Assembly: GCA_964575455.1 (NCBI GenBank)
Contig: CAZNRX010000015.1
Coordinates: forward strand, 5,230 to 69,229
Origin: SKLM01 sp964575455
GTDB lineage: Bacteria; Chloroflexota; Anaerolineae; B4-G1
DNA: 64,000 nt
Direction of reading: 5' to 3'
A model generated the notes under the pieces. It was not told where the DNA came from, ran no database searches, and worked only from the letters and a program-made list of their open reading frames with translations. The position numbers were made by a program, and so were the translations under genes. Below, one piece after another: positions 34,445 to 43,489 of this stretch; within the stretch, counting starts at the first letter, position 1; the number at the start of each line of letters is the position of its first letter.

Positions 34445-34780
34445 TCAACTGGGCTTGGGGCAGGCGTTTGACAATGTTACGCACATCACCGCGTCTCCCT
34501 GCTCGCTCGTCCGGTGGAAGGCCTCCTGCAGCGCCTCGAAGACGGTCTCCTCCTCTCCCCACACCAGCGTGCTCATCTCGCCCACGCGCACGTGCAGTCC
34601 ATGTCGCTTGAAGGTTCGCACCGCCTCGCGGATGTCGGGGCCGATCGAGACTTGTCGCAGCGGATAAAGGCTAACCTGGGCTGTGATCACGTGATCCGCG
34701 CTCCTCTCTCCTTGAGGGCTTGCCTCCGGCGCCGTAGTCGTCGGGGTGGCGCCCACACCCCTATTGACCGGATGACCCAT
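34445..34780 (-). CDS. YkoF/MTH1187-type thiamine-binding-like protein
   Basis: 111 aa from ATG 34780, which overlaps the end of the DUF1638 gene. After a polar stretch of about 25 residues, the ferredoxin-like fold typical of the family is seen (ITAQVSLYPLRQ, IGPDIREAVRTFKRHG, VGEMSTLVWGEEE). Relatives bind thiamine or its pyrimidine part, but many are only putatively assigned. Confidence 0.75.
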   Translation of the reverse strand: MGHPVNRGVGATPTTTAPEASPQGERSADHVITAQVSLYPLRQVSIGPDIREAVRTFKRHGLHVRVGEMSTLVWGEEETVFEALQEAFHRTSEQGDAVMCVTLSNACPKPS

Positions 34781-35459
34781 CCTCTTCGGGGAGGCTCTCT
34801 GTGAGCAGTCGCTTGAAGTGGTCGAGCGTGATCGGCTCAAACGTCACCTCCAAGCCCGTCCAATCGAACAGTTCTAGGATCTCCTCGGGGTGCTCCGCCA
34901 TGAACGTGTCGGCGATCCCCAGCGTGTCCAGCACCATGATCTTGTCATAGAACCCGGGGAAGTTGGCGTTCGCGTCCGCCGCATCCCATCCGAAGTACCT
35001 CTGGTAGACCATCTTCCAGCTTCGCAGCCAACCCGGCGTGAACCAGAGGATCTTGTTCTCTCTTCCCCCGCTGATGCGCTGCCGCTCCTCAAAGCCGGCC
35101 ATCATGTCGTATCCATACGCGCCCCGCACTCGCGCAATGCCCTCACCGTGGTCGTTCAGGATGGTGTCCACGCGCTTCAATGGTTCATCGGTGCTGGTGT
35201 AGCACTTCTCGCCGTACACCACCGTTATCTTCTCGTCCGGACACGTGGCCTTCGCCTGCTCCAAGCGGTCGAGAAGATGCTCCTCCAGCTGATCCGGCAC
35301 GGCGTGCAGACCTGGCGGCGTGAAGAAGACCCGCTTTGGACTGATGAACCCGGTCTCCACAAGATGGGTCAACTCCGGGTGCAGCATCCCACAGGACACG
35401 ACGCAGCGGTCCTCGAACCCTGCCTGTCGACCCTGAACCGACGTCATCTTGTTCATCAC
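34761..35459 (-). CDS. DUF1638 protein
   Basis: 232 aa. CGMLHPEL near the N-terminus, ITVVYGEKCYT and ILWFTPGWLRSW are family hallmarks. DUF1638 genes often occur beside corrinoid methyltransferases and related C1 genes; the function is unknown. Here the ATG overlaps the end of trxB (35456-35459), indicating coupling to thioredoxin reductase and, farther upstream, CooT/CooC. Conserved cysteines could bind metal. Confidence 0.85.
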   Translation of the reverse strand: MMNKMTSVQGRQAGFEDRCVVSCGMLHPELTHLVETGFISPKRVFFTPPGLHAVPDQLEEHLLDRLEQAKATCPDEKITVVYGEKCYTSTDEPLKRVDTILNDHGEGIARVRGAYGYDMMAGFEERQRISGGRENKILWFTPGWLRSWKMVYQRYFGWDAADANANFPGFYDKIMVLDTLGIADTFMAEHPEEILELFDWTGLEVTFEPITLDHFKRLLTESLPEEDGSSGQ

Positions 35460-36481
35460 TTACTCCTTCCGCCCTCCGTCTGCGCGATGGGCATACGCTC
35501 ATTGGCCAGGAAACGCTCCGCCTCCATCGCGGCCTTTGCCCCCTCTGAGGCGGCCACCACCACCTGTCGGAAGCGCGGGTTCTGAACGTCGCCCGCTGCG
35601 AAGACACCTGGCACGTCGGTGTGTTGCCGCGCGTCGGTCACAATGTAGCTGCTCTCATCCAGTGCGATCTGGTCAACGAACGGATCCGTTTTCGGTAACA
35701 TGCCGATGTATATAAACACGCCGTCGGCGTCTAGCAGCGACACCTCGTCCGTCTTGACGTTGCGGACGCGCACACCGATGACCGTCTGCTCGCCCTGGAT
35801 CTCCTCCACCACGCTGTCCCAGACGAACGTCATCTTCGGGTTCGCGAAGGCGCGCTCCTGGTAGATGCTCGTCGCTCGCAGTTCATCCCGCCGGTGTACC
35901 ACGACGACCTCACGGGCGAACTTGGTCAGGAAGAGCCCTTCGTCGATGGCGCTGTCGCCCCCGCCGACCACCACCACGCGCTTGCCCCGATAGAAGAAGC
36001 CGTCGCACGTGGCACAGATGGAAACTCCACGCCCGAAGAACCTCTTTTCTCCGGGTACGCCGAGTTGGCGAGGGGTGGCGCCAGTGGCGATGATCACCGT
36101 CTGGCTCTCATACGCCTGCGGGCCGGCTCGCACCAAGAGCGGCCAGCTTGAGAAATCGACCTCCGTCACGGCGGTCTGGACGATCTGGGCCCCGAAGCGC
36201 TCTGCCTGACGGCCGAAGCGCCGCGCCAGCTCCCCACCTTCGATGCCCTCCGGGAAGCCCGGGAAGTTCTCAATGTGGTTGGTGCTGGCGAGTTGACCGC
36301 CTCTGTTGGGGCCGGTCAGCACCACGGTGTCCAGGCCGGCGCGGGTGGCATAGATGGCGGCTGTGAGACCGGCTGGCCCGGCCCCGATGACTGTCAGATC
36401 ATGTGGCTGGTCCGGCTCACGTTTCTCTGTCTCGGGTTCCTGAATCTTCTGCTCAGGTGCTTTCACCTTGAAATCAAGCAC
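35456..36481 (-). CDS. trxB: Thioredoxin reductase-like flavoprotein
   Basis: 341 aa. FAD motif GAGPAG (33-38), redox-active CATC (Cys156, Cys159) and NAD(P) motif GGGDSA are in the normal order. The first 25 residues (KVKAPEQKIQEPETEKREP) are a polar extension not found in most TrxB. The enzyme reduces thioredoxin or a related carrier in the cytosol. It is placed between CooT and DUF1638, so it may serve a metal-handling or corrinoid system rather than general thiol balance. Confidence 0.92.
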   Translation of the reverse strand: MLDFKVKAPEQKIQEPETEKREPDQPHDLTVIGAGPAGLTAAIYATRAGLDTVVLTGPNRGGQLASTNHIENFPGFPEGIEGGELARRFGRQAERFGAQIVQTAVTEVDFSSWPLLVRAGPQAYESQTVIIATGATPRQLGVPGEKRFFGRGVSICATCDGFFYRGKRVVVVGGGDSAIDEGLFLTKFAREVVVVHRRDELRATSIYQERAFANPKMTFVWDSVVEEIQGEQTVIGVRVRNVKTDEVSLLDADGVFIYIGMLPKTDPFVDQIALDESSYIVTDARQHTDVPGVFAAGDVQNPRFRQVVVAASEGAKAAMEAERFLANERMPIAQTEGGRSK

Positions 36482-36601
36482 TACGCCTCCTCGTGGTCAC
36501 GCCAGTTGACGGTGCAAATCGATTCGATTCCGCTATCACGTCCGCGCGCGGTTTCAGTGCTCGCCAGCGCCATAGCGACGGCGCTGCGAGCTCGAATGAG
36601 C

Positions 36602-36799
36602 CTACTCACTAGCCTCTGCCTCGAGGATGATCGAGCCATTGATCAGATCGACGCTCTTGATCCTGTTTCGAAAACGCCGGCTCTCGCCTAGGAACGTGAC
36701 CAACTGCAGACCGTGGTTCTCGGGCTTGATCCAGGCCACGTCCTCCATCACTTGTCTCCGTTGACCGTTGTCCTCGATGTAGACTGTTGCTAAGCACAT
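36602..36799 (-). CDS. CooT family nickel-binding protein
   Basis: 65 aa beginning MCLATVY, the CooT signature with Cys2 as nickel ligand. Length matches the family. It lies 8 bases after cooC on the same strand, as in carbon monoxide dehydrogenase maturation clusters, where CooT delivers nickel. No dehydrogenase gene is in the window. TAGGAGGAC (36798-36810) supplies the ribosome site. Confidence 0.88.
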   Translation of the reverse strand: MCLATVYIEDNGQRRQVMEDVAWIKPENHGLQLVTFLGESRRFRNRIKSVDLINGSIILEAEASE

Positions 36800-36807
36800 A
36801 GGTCCTC

Positions 36808-37578
36808 CTACACCAGTTCGTCCACAATGCGCGCTATCGTTTTCTGCGCCTCCCTACTGTCGATCGGATGCCCTTCCAGGCCGGCACGGCGGATCTCCGG
36901 ATCATAGCCCAGGGAGCCAACGACGGAGACGCCTCTCTCCTCCAGGTTGCTGCGCATTCTCGAAGCGAGCTCGTCCGAGTCGACCTTATTGAGCAGCGTC
37001 CAGACGTTCTCCATGTCCACCTCAGCGGCGAGGTCGTTCATCTTCTCGGCAAGCTCCAACGAGTCGAGGGAGGGCTCGGTGACGATCAGCATGTTGTCGA
37101 TGCTCGTCTCAACGCCTCTCCCGAAGTGTTCGATGCCCGCCTCCAGGTCGATGAGCGCCACCTCATCCTTGTCGAGAGCTAGCCTCTTCAGGAACTCCCG
37201 GCTGAGCACCCCCATCGGACACGCACAGCCCTCCAGCGATTCAAGGATCTTGCCGATGCAGACCATGCTGACACCATCCGTGGTGGCGATGTAGTCGGCC
37301 GGGATGTCCTCGGTCTTGATGATCTCCCGAGTGAGGATACTGTGAGGGGGATCCGAGCCATCCGAGTACGTGTTGAAGACGTTGCCCTTGCCCCCAACAA
37401 GCCCCAGAAGCGGCGAGGGACGTTTTTCCAGGCCCAGCATGCGGTACAGCGCTGGGTTCGATTCGTCTGAGTCGACCACCAGAACGCGATATCCCTTTCC
37501 GCGCATAGCCTTTGCCAAGAGAGCGACGGTGGTGCTCTTGCCGCTCCCGCCCTTTCCACCTACTGCGATCTTCTTCAT
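36808..37578 (-). CDS. cooC: CooC-like nickel-insertion P-loop ATPase
   Basis: 256 aa. GGKGGSGKST (7-16) is the deviant Walker A of the MinD/ArsA group, and Cys118-Ala-Cys120 is the CxC motif through which CooC binds nickel or zinc between subunits. VALIDLEAGIEH matches the switch region. CooC uses ATP to insert nickel into CO dehydrogenase C-clusters. It is followed by cooT. CooC-like proteins also accompany corrinoid activation factors, which the nearby DUF1638 gene makes possible. Confidence 0.9.
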   Translation of the reverse strand: MKKIAVGGKGGSGKSTTVALLAKAMRGKGYRVLVVDSDESNPALYRMLGLEKRPSPLLGLVGGKGNVFNTYSDGSDPPHSILTREIIKTEDIPADYIATTDGVSMVCIGKILESLEGCACPMGVLSREFLKRLALDKDEVALIDLEAGIEHFGRGVETSIDNMLIVTEPSLDSLELAEKMNDLAAEVDMENVWTLLNKVDSDELASRMRSNLEERGVSVVGSLGYDPEIRRAGLEGHPIDSREAQKTIARIVDELV

Positions 37579-37781
37579 GCCAATCTCCTACGCATCATCT
37601 TCGAATGCTGATTGCCTAAGTCTGCGAAAGCCTGACACGGCGTGTAACCTCAGTCTGACCGACGTGTCGTGCCCACTCAGCTAATCGGGCCTCATCCGCA
37701 CACGTGAGACGCCGTGCTGTCTATGCCCCGAGACACTCCGCGGCGAAGGCATCGCCCCAACCGCGGAAGCGAGGCTGAGTC
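37579..37781. other. Intergenic gap between the cooC and MFS genes
   Basis: Nothing protein-like; no clear promoter or terminator seen. Confidence 0.4.
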
Positions 37782-39095
37782 CTATCCAAGGCCCTCGGCT
37801 GAATCCGCCTGCGAGGCCAGATCGAGGTTCAATGTCTCTGGCACGGTGGTCAGCAGCGGAATCCTCAGGAATAAGTCCACGATCAGCGGCACCAGGAATA
37901 CATACGCTGGTCCCAATTCTCTCCATATCAGCCCGCCGATAATGGGAGCTGGGATGGTGACCATCCCCCGGAAGAGACCTTGCAGACCGCTCCACTTGCC
38001 CATCTCCTCCACTGAGACCAGCTCCAAGGTCATGGCCCCAGTCACGCCCGAGTTGATGTAGTAGAAGGTCCACAGGGCACTGGCCAGTATCAAGGTGATC
38101 GAGCTGGTAGAGAAGATGAGGAGCACGTGGGAGGCGTACCACAGCGGGGTGAGCAGATAGATCACTTTCTTTCGCCCGATTCGATCTGCCAGCCGCCCGA
38201 AGGGGATGCCAAAGGCCAGACGCGCCAGGATGGTCGCCGTGCCCATGGCGCCCAGCACGTATTGGTTTGCCCCTTTCATCTCGTGGGCGAAAACCTGAAG
38301 AAACGGGGGTGTCATCGCCATGGGTAGAGACGTAAGCGAGGAGATGACGATCCACTTCCTCAGACGATGACTGCCCCCAAGAAGTTGCTTAAATGCCTTG
38401 ACCGGACCGGCGTCGAGCGTCGCTTCGCGGGTGCTTCTGATGTCCTTTAGCCGAACCGCAACGAAGAGAAGGACGAGAAAGTAGCCTACAAAGCGAATGT
38501 AGTAGAGAGGGCGAATGCCCTCCGCGTTCATCCCTCCAGAAGCGGTGACTATGGGAGCGGCGGCCAAGGGGGCAACCATGGACAGGATCGAGCGGAACGC
38601 GGCGCACAGGTTCTGTGCGGTTACGCGATCCTCGTTGTCCACGGAGTCGGCGCTGATGACGCTGCAGCCCGTGCCGGTCAGCCTCATGGCGGCGGCGTAG
38701 AGAATCATCGCGGCGATAATCACCTGCCAGCTCGGCGCCATGGCGTAGATAAGCGCCACGCTGGCCAACAATCCCATACCCAACACGTAGAACCGCTTGA
38801 AGCCATACCGGTCGGCCAGCCAGCCCACCGGCACGGCTATGATGGCTGCGACCGCGTTGCCGATGCTGTTGACAGTCCCCAGCTCCACCGACCCCGCCCC
38901 GAGGGATACGGTGTAGATGGAATCGTACTGTGCCGTCATGTTGAACAGGAAGCTGTTCAAAGCGGAGCGTGTGACCGCCACGCGGTAGTTGCGTTTCTGC
39001 CGTTTCACAAACCCAGTGAAACGCCCAATAGCTTCTTCAAGGGCCATCGCCAACGTCTGGCTCTCTGTCTTTTGCAACGGTGAGTCCTTATCCAT
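37782..39095 (-). CDS. MFS transporter
   Basis: 437 aa with about 12 predicted helices. GWLADRYGFKRFY between helices 2 and 3 and GRLADRIGRKKVIY in the second half are the duplicated MFS loop motif. The substrate cannot be predicted. The N-terminal 40 residues are polar and cytoplasmic. It is transcribed away from the MBL-fold remnant and may be a stand-alone gene. Confidence 0.9.
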   Translation of the reverse strand: MDKDSPLQKTESQTLAMALEEAIGRFTGFVKRQKRNYRVAVTRSALNSFLFNMTAQYDSIYTVSLGAGSVELGTVNSIGNAVAAIIAVPVGWLADRYGFKRFYVLGMGLLASVALIYAMAPSWQVIIAAMILYAAAMRLTGTGCSVISADSVDNEDRVTAQNLCAAFRSILSMVAPLAAAPIVTASGGMNAEGIRPLYYIRFVGYFLVLLFVAVRLKDIRSTREATLDAGPVKAFKQLLGGSHRLRKWIVISSLTSLPMAMTPPFLQVFAHEMKGANQYVLGAMGTATILARLAFGIPFGRLADRIGRKKVIYLLTPLWYASHVLLIFSTSSITLILASALWTFYYINSGVTGAMTLELVSVEEMGKWSGLQGLFRGMVTIPAPIIGGLIWRELGPAYVFLVPLIVDLFLRIPLLTTVPETLNLDLASQADSAEGLG

Positions 39096-39109
39096 AGGTC
39101 ATCACACGT

Positions 39110-39490
39110 CTATGTGCACCTGTTGACATACCGGCGGTAGCCGCTGGTATCGGCCTGCCCCTGTGCGTAGGCCTTGTGCCAACCGGATGGCACCGGCATC
39201 TCGTCGCACAGTTCCTTCCGTCGCGCCTCCAACAGGCAGCGCGGACGTTCCATGAAGTCGGCGGCGTACATGACCCGATGGCCTGTCTCGGATGAGAGGC
39301 AGTCCAGCCAGCTCAGACCTTCCTCGCACCAGAGCAGGTGGTGGTCGAGAATCAGCGTGTCGATGTGCCGAGCCAACCGCTTCGCCAGCTTCCAGGTGCG
39401 CATCCGCCGCCTGGGGCCCAGGACGTCGTCGAGATAGAGGGGCGGACCACCGACGCACAGCGACTCCGCCCCCAGGATATCAATCCGCAC
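39110..39490 (-). pseudogene. Metallo-beta-lactamase-fold protein remnant with internal deletion
   Basis: 126 aa. The first 11-12 residues (MRIDILGAESL) match the start of UPF0282-like MBL proteins. The next segment jumps to the C-terminal third (ARHIDTLILDHHLLWCEEGL, GHRVMYAADFMERPRCLLEARR, GWHKAYAQG). The HxHxDH metal site and most of the fold are missing, so an in-frame deletion of more than 100 residues is inferred. Confidence 0.7.
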
Positions 39491-39534
39491 CCCGTCCCTC
39501 CCACATCAGCCTTCGGTGAATCGTCGGAGGCCCG

Positions 39535-39975
39535 CTACTTGCGCGTCTTCGCCGGGGCCATCTCCGCCGCGTTCACCACGTGGTAGACGATGGGTGAGGC
39601 TGTCAGAGCGGGATGGGTGCCCATCTGGAACATAGCTATCTGCTCGGCCGTCATGCGGTTCTGCACGCAAGCGGCGATAGCGTTGATGATCTACCCGGCG
39701 GTTGTACCGCCCATCACCTGGCCGCCCAGCGCCAGGCCTGAGTTTCGCTCAAAGATCATCTTCACATTTGTCTGTGCTGCGCCGGGCATCTTCCCTGGGT
39801 GGCGATTGACGCCCTCGATGGCCACGGATACGACGTCGTAGCCCATATCCTCCGCCATCGCTTCCGTCAAGCCAGCGGTGGTCAGCCCGTGGTTGCCCAC
39901 AGCTGTGGGCCAGACGCCCACCGTGCCCACGTTCTCGCGCTTGATGCCGAACAGCGTCAGCCTGTTTCGTGTGTA
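39535..39975 (-). pseudogene. FAD/NAD-linked disulfide oxidoreductase, C-terminal remnant with in-frame TAG
   Basis: Only the dimerisation domain is left: RENVGTVGVWPTAVG, AAQTNVKMIFERNSGLALGG, then TAG (39693-39691), then IINAIAACVQNRMTAEQIAMF and a basic end at 39535. Both sides are in one frame. Upstream, the FAD and NAD domains are absent (stop at 39978-39976). It is therefore truncated and separately carries a nonsense codon. Confidence 0.75.
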
Positions 39976-40075
39976 TTATTCCTTGTCTGCTGTGCTTGAT
40001 GATAGGGACCGATGGTCCGCTTTGATGCGCACCCGCCGCAGCGGGTGCGTGTATGTCTCTCGTTCCTCCGCTCGT

Positions 40076-40792
40076 TCACGTCTCCCCTTGGAGGTCCTCC
40101 AGACGCTCCAACACCTGGGCAAGCTGGCCCTGCAGCTGTTGAGCTGTCTCCTTCAGCGCGGCGATCTCCTCTGCACGGGTAAGTTTGCCCTGTGGCGCTG
40201 AGGCCTGCGGTGGTGTGGGCGTCCCAGCGTCCTGATCGTACGCTGGACCGGCGGTGCCTATACCAGGCTGCATCCTGGCGCCCATGCCGCGCCCCATGCC
40301 TCGGCCGCGACCCATCCCCATGCCGGGCCTTCGGCCTTGGCCCATCCCTCGCCCCATGCCGCGTCCCATGCCCATACCCGGCTGGGTGCCGCTCCCGGGG
40401 GGCGCGCCAGCCCCCGAGCCCATCCCCGGCCGGAGGCCTTGGCCGGCCTGCGCGGTGGGGTCGATGATCGATTGCAGCTGCCCGGCTCGGAAGGCTTCGG
40501 CGGCCTGCCGCACGGTTCCACCCCCGATGGGGTAGATGGGAACGCCGGCCGACTGGAGAACGCTGAGGGCATTGGGTCCCACGTTGCCGGTCACCACAGC
40601 CTTTGCCCCCTGCTCGATCACGAACTGGGCGGCCCGGATGCCGGCGCCGCTGGCCGCACCAATGGCCGGGTTCTCCACGGCCTCGTGCGTCATGCTCTCC
40701 GTGTCGACGAAGACGTAGGCCCGGCAGCGACCGAAGACCGGGCTTGTCGGCGCATCAAGATCCGCGCCGCTGCTTGTGACGACGATTCTCAT
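40076..40792 (-). CDS. NifX/NifB-C-terminal-like metallocluster-binding protein with Gly/Met/Arg-rich linker
   Basis: 238 aa from ATG 40792 (GAGGA upstream). Residues 1-110 form the dinitrogenase iron-molybdenum cofactor (NifX/NafY) fold: MRIVVTSSG, SPVFGRCRAYVFVD, VVTGNVGPNALSVL. A 90-residue GMGRGMG repeat region follows, with many Met/Gly/Arg but no Cys, then a C-terminal coiled coil (EEIAALKETAQQLQGQLAQV). Similar proteins occur in anaerobes without nitrogenase and probably carry Fe-S or heterometal clusters. It follows three DUF5320 genes, whose C-terminal coiled coils may pair with its own. Confidence 0.85.
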   Translation of the reverse strand: MRIVVTSSGADLDAPTSPVFGRCRAYVFVDTESMTHEAVENPAIGAASGAGIRAAQFVIEQGAKAVVTGNVGPNALSVLQSAGVPIYPIGGGTVRQAAEAFRAGQLQSIIDPTAQAGQGLRPGMGSGAGAPPGSGTQPGMGMGRGMGRGMGQGRRPGMGMGRGRGMGRGMGARMQPGIGTAGPAYDQDAGTPTPPQASAPQGKLTRAEEIAALKETAQQLQGQLAQVLERLEDLQGET

Positions 40793-40956
40793 TTGCAATC
40801 CTCCTCACGGGACGTATAATAGCGCTACCCACCAGACGAGGGGCCCGGAGGCCCCTCATCCGGTCGGGCGCTCGGGGCGGGTGAGAACGTTGGTCACGGG
40901 AGTAGACGTCACTCCATCACACCCGCCCCGAAGGTTGTTGGTCGAGGCCGCTCCGT

Positions 40957-41370
40957 TTATGCCTCTTCCCGCTCAAGCTCCTCAATGCGGCTGGTGATGG
41001 CCTCCAGCGACTCCCGGAGCCACTCAGCCTGTGTTCGCAGATAGGCCACCTCCTCCTCGGTCGACGGCGCGCCGTAGGGCGCATAGCCGACCGGGGGTGC
41101 CCCTGCGGGCGATGCGTCGTACCGGGGGCCCCCCAAGGGCACCCGGGGGCCGTAGTAACCGTATCCCCATCCGCGTCCGCGACCCCAGCCCCGGCCCCAG
41201 CCCCCACCCCAGCCGCCGCCTCGGCCGCGGCGCCACGCCATGCCGAGCCCTAGGCCCATGCGTGGCCCCGGGTTAGCGTAGCCTGGCGCATCGTATCCGG
41301 TGCAGTATCCTGCGCCTCGTCCTGTCATTGGGCCCATTCCCATGGGTCCTGTTCCATCTCCTGCTGGCAT
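40957..41370 (-). CDS. DUF5320 protein with coiled-coil end
   Basis: 137 aa. Starts MPAGDGTGPMGMGPMTGRG, the DUF5320 hallmark, with a Cys at residue 22. The Gly/Trp/Arg-rich middle (GRGGGWGGGWGRGWGRG) is low complexity, and the last 40 residues are a coiled coil (EEEVAYLRTQAEWLRESLEAI). The function is unknown. Such genes commonly sit next to NifX-like and Mrp-type proteins, as here. Confidence 0.85.
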   Translation of the reverse strand: MPAGDGTGPMGMGPMTGRGAGYCTGYDAPGYANPGPRMGLGLGMAWRRGRGGGWGGGWGRGWGRGRGWGYGYYGPRVPLGGPRYDASPAGAPPVGYAPYGAPSTEEEVAYLRTQAEWLRESLEAITSRIEELEREEA

Positions 41371-41485
41371 GTCCTTTCACCTCCGTTCGTGATCGTCATC
41401 TGTGCTGTTGCTTGCTTGTACCTTAACCGTTCATCGTCTGCTCTTGTCTGGTCCCTAATCCGCGTCTCGCAGGCGGACCACAGTC

Positions 41486-41728
41486 CTACCGGCGACCTCG
41501 GCCCCTGCCGCGCCCACCGCGGAAGCCGCGCCCTCGGAGGCCTCTCAGGCCCCAGCGCGGACGCCCACGGCCGTAGACCTGGCCGTACGTTGGTGCCACC
41601 GGCGCCACGTTGGCCGGGCGGTTAGGAGCGTAACCCTGGGCAGCGGGGCTGTTGGGGTTGCACCATCCTCTGGCGCCCCCTGTCATCGGCCCTCTGCCGC
41701 TTGGTCCAGTTCCGTCAAACCCTGGCAT
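41486..41728 (-). CDS. Short DUF5320 paralogue
   Basis: 80 aa, beginning MPGFDGTGPSGRGPMTGGARGWC before a Pro/Ala segment and an RG-rich tail (GRGFRGGRGRGRGRR). It lacks the coiled coil of the previous paralogue. A GGAGGTGAGA-like ribosome site precedes the ATG. Confidence 0.82.
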   Translation of the reverse strand: MPGFDGTGPSGRGPMTGGARGWCNPNSPAAQGYAPNRPANVAPVAPTYGQVYGRGRPRWGLRGLRGRGFRGGRGRGRGRR

Positions 41729-41841
41729 CTTGTCTCACCTCCTCTCCAATTGTATCGATCGGCACACCGATCTGTGGAGGAGACATCCCAACGTCTCTCG
41801 CGCAGACGGCGTGCTGCCTGCCTCACAGTTCCTGCTCTTGA

Positions 41842-42153
41842 TTAACGCCGCGTGAACCATCGACCACGGTGCTCACGATGACCTCGCCTTGGCCGCCAGG
41901 TGCGTCGAGTCACCAAGGGAGGGCGATACCACCACAGGGCTGGCGCCTGGGGTGGTCGGGGCCAACCTGCCACTGCACTGGACAACGGTGCTAGGTGGAT
42001 TGGCCGACCCTGCTGCCCGGCGAAGCCGATGACCCGCTCTCTTTCAGCGTGCTCGGCCGAGCCCTCGTCGGGGAGCTTCACGGCACAGTATCCCTCGCCG
42101 CGGCCCGTGAACGGCCCCTCGCCTCGCGGCCCTGTTCCATCGAATCCTGGCAT
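41842..42153 (-). CDS. Third DUF5320 paralogue with diverged tail
   Basis: 103 aa from ATG 42153 (MPGFDGTGPRGEGPFTGRGEGYC), after GAGGTGAG. The conserved head is followed by a tail unlike the other two (Pro/Trp/Arg-rich) and no coiled coil. It may be frameshifted after about residue 35. It lies 18 bases after the CGGC gene. Confidence 0.7.
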   Translation of the reverse strand: MPGFDGTGPRGEGPFTGRGEGYCAVKLPDEGSAEHAERERVIGFAGQQGRPIHLAPLSSAVAGWPRPPQAPALWWYRPPLVTRRTWRPRRGHREHRGRWFTRR

Positions 42154-42170
42154 AAGACTCACCTCCCTCA

Positions 42171-42614
42171 TCAGTTGTACGCCAGACGGATCTCCTCATC
42201 ACCCAGCACCTGCGCGATGCGCTGTTGCCACACCGACGACTCCCACGTGCCCAGCTCGCTGTGCGTCAGATAGTAGCTCTGCGGGATCGGATGGGTGCCG
42301 ATGACCACATCCAGATCGTACTTGGCCGGGATGAAGTCGCAGAACGCCTGCAGGCGCGGGCATGGTGGGTAGCCCACCACCAGCCCGGTGGCCAGGTGGA
42401 TCACCTCCGCGCCGTTTTTCTTCATCTCCGCCGGGGCGTACTCCACGTTGCCGCCTGGGCATCCTCCACAGGTGGCGTATCCCACCAGCTCGACCTCCTC
42501 CCCTTCGTATTGCGCGAACGCGCCCTCGCGATTCCGCAGCGAGCGCAGGCACTTCCCGCCAGCACAGGTGTGATAGCGGTGACAGATGATGATGCCAATG
42601 CGTTTCACGGTCAT
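42171..42614 (-). CDS. CGGC-domain putative metal-binding protein
   Basis: 147 aa from ATG 42614. The ATG overlaps the upstream DUF89 stop (ATGA), while the GTG two codons in (42608) has better spacing from AGGAG; either could be used. Cys motifs include CHRYHTCAGGKC and CGGCPGGN, plus PPCPRL. CGGC proteins are thought to bind metal; the function is unproven. Cotranslation with Mrp and DUF89 genes suggests a role in metallocluster handling. Confidence 0.82.
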   Translation of the reverse strand: MTVKRIGIIICHRYHTCAGGKCLRSLRNREGAFAQYEGEEVELVGYATCGGCPGGNVEYAPAEMKKNGAEVIHLATGLVVGYPPCPRLQAFCDFIPAKYDLDVVIGTHPIPQSYYLTHSELGTWESSVWQQRIAQVLGDEEIRLAYN

Positions 42615-43489
42615 ATCTCCTTCTCGCGTCGGCGCACAGCGTCCCGGCCTCGACCCTGACGAAGGATCATGCTTCGCATCGGCACACCGGCGTCCCGAGC
42701 GAGGACGGGGCACTTGGCTTGGAGCAGGAAGAAGACCCGCGGTCCCGCACTGCTCAGCGTCTCGTAGTTTGCCTGCCCCTTGGCAATAACTAGCGGTGCC
42801 TCATCGTATGCTTGCCGGAACGACTCCGAGCACGTCTCCAGCAGCGTGCCCGGCGCGTCTGAGCCATTGCTCATCAGCTCCGCCACCTGGTCCAGCCCCG
42901 CGGCTCGTGCGTCCTCCATCGTCGCGTCGTTAGCGATGGGCCTACCCTTCACGGCGTACGTGACCGGTGGATCAATGGCCTGGATCAATAAGCGATCGAA
43001 GACTGTCTCGCCAGCGTTGTCGGCCAGGATGAGCACCCAAGCGGCCTCGTTCAGGGCCGCTTGTAGGGACTCGCTGTCGTCGACGGCGATCGGCTCGTCG
43101 AGCGCGCGCAGCACCTCGTCGCGCAGGTCGTACTGCCTGCCCGGGCGCGCATCAATGACGTTGCCCGCGATGCTGAACCGCGCAGCGGTCTGAACTTGGT
43201 CATCCGCATCATTCAGCATGCGCTTCATCCACGGCATAAGCTCCAGTGCCTCCTGGGTGCTCCGCGTCTTTACCTCTCGGTATGGATCCTCGTTGGTTGT
43301 CTCCTCGCGCACGATACGGTGAACGGGTTGACTGATCTGTGGAGGCTTGCTGGTCACTGGAACGTCCTTGAGCACATCGAGAACCCGTTCCAGGATCTCC
43401 CTCTGCTGTCGCTCGTTGGCTCCGGCCATGCGGGCTGCCTCTACAGCCTGCCCCAGCATGCAGGGATAGCATTCAAGGTAGGTTCTCAC
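42611..43489 (-). CDS. DUF89/ARMT1-like protein
   Basis: 292 aa, GTG start overlapping the Mrp stop (GTGA). Opens with LECYPCMLGQA (CxxC), typical of bacterial/archaeal DUF89. ADNAGETVFD is the conserved Asp/Asn metal-binding motif, then KGQANYETL. The family comprises metal-dependent (Co/Ni/Mn) phosphatases that remove damaged sugar phosphates; the substrate here is unknown. The Cys pair at the N-terminus could bind metal or an Fe-S cluster. Confidence 0.88.
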   Translation of the reverse strand: MRTYLECYPCMLGQAVEAARMAGANERQQREILERVLDVLKDVPVTSKPPQISQPVHRIVREETTNEDPYREVKTRSTQEALELMPWMKRMLNDADDQVQTAARFSIAGNVIDARPGRQYDLRDEVLRALDEPIAVDDSESLQAALNEAAWVLILADNAGETVFDRLLIQAIDPPVTYAVKGRPIANDATMEDARAAGLDQVAELMSNGSDAPGTLLETCSESFRQAYDEAPLVIAKGQANYETLSSAGPRVFFLLQAKCPVLARDAGVPMRSMILRQGRGRDAVRRREKEI

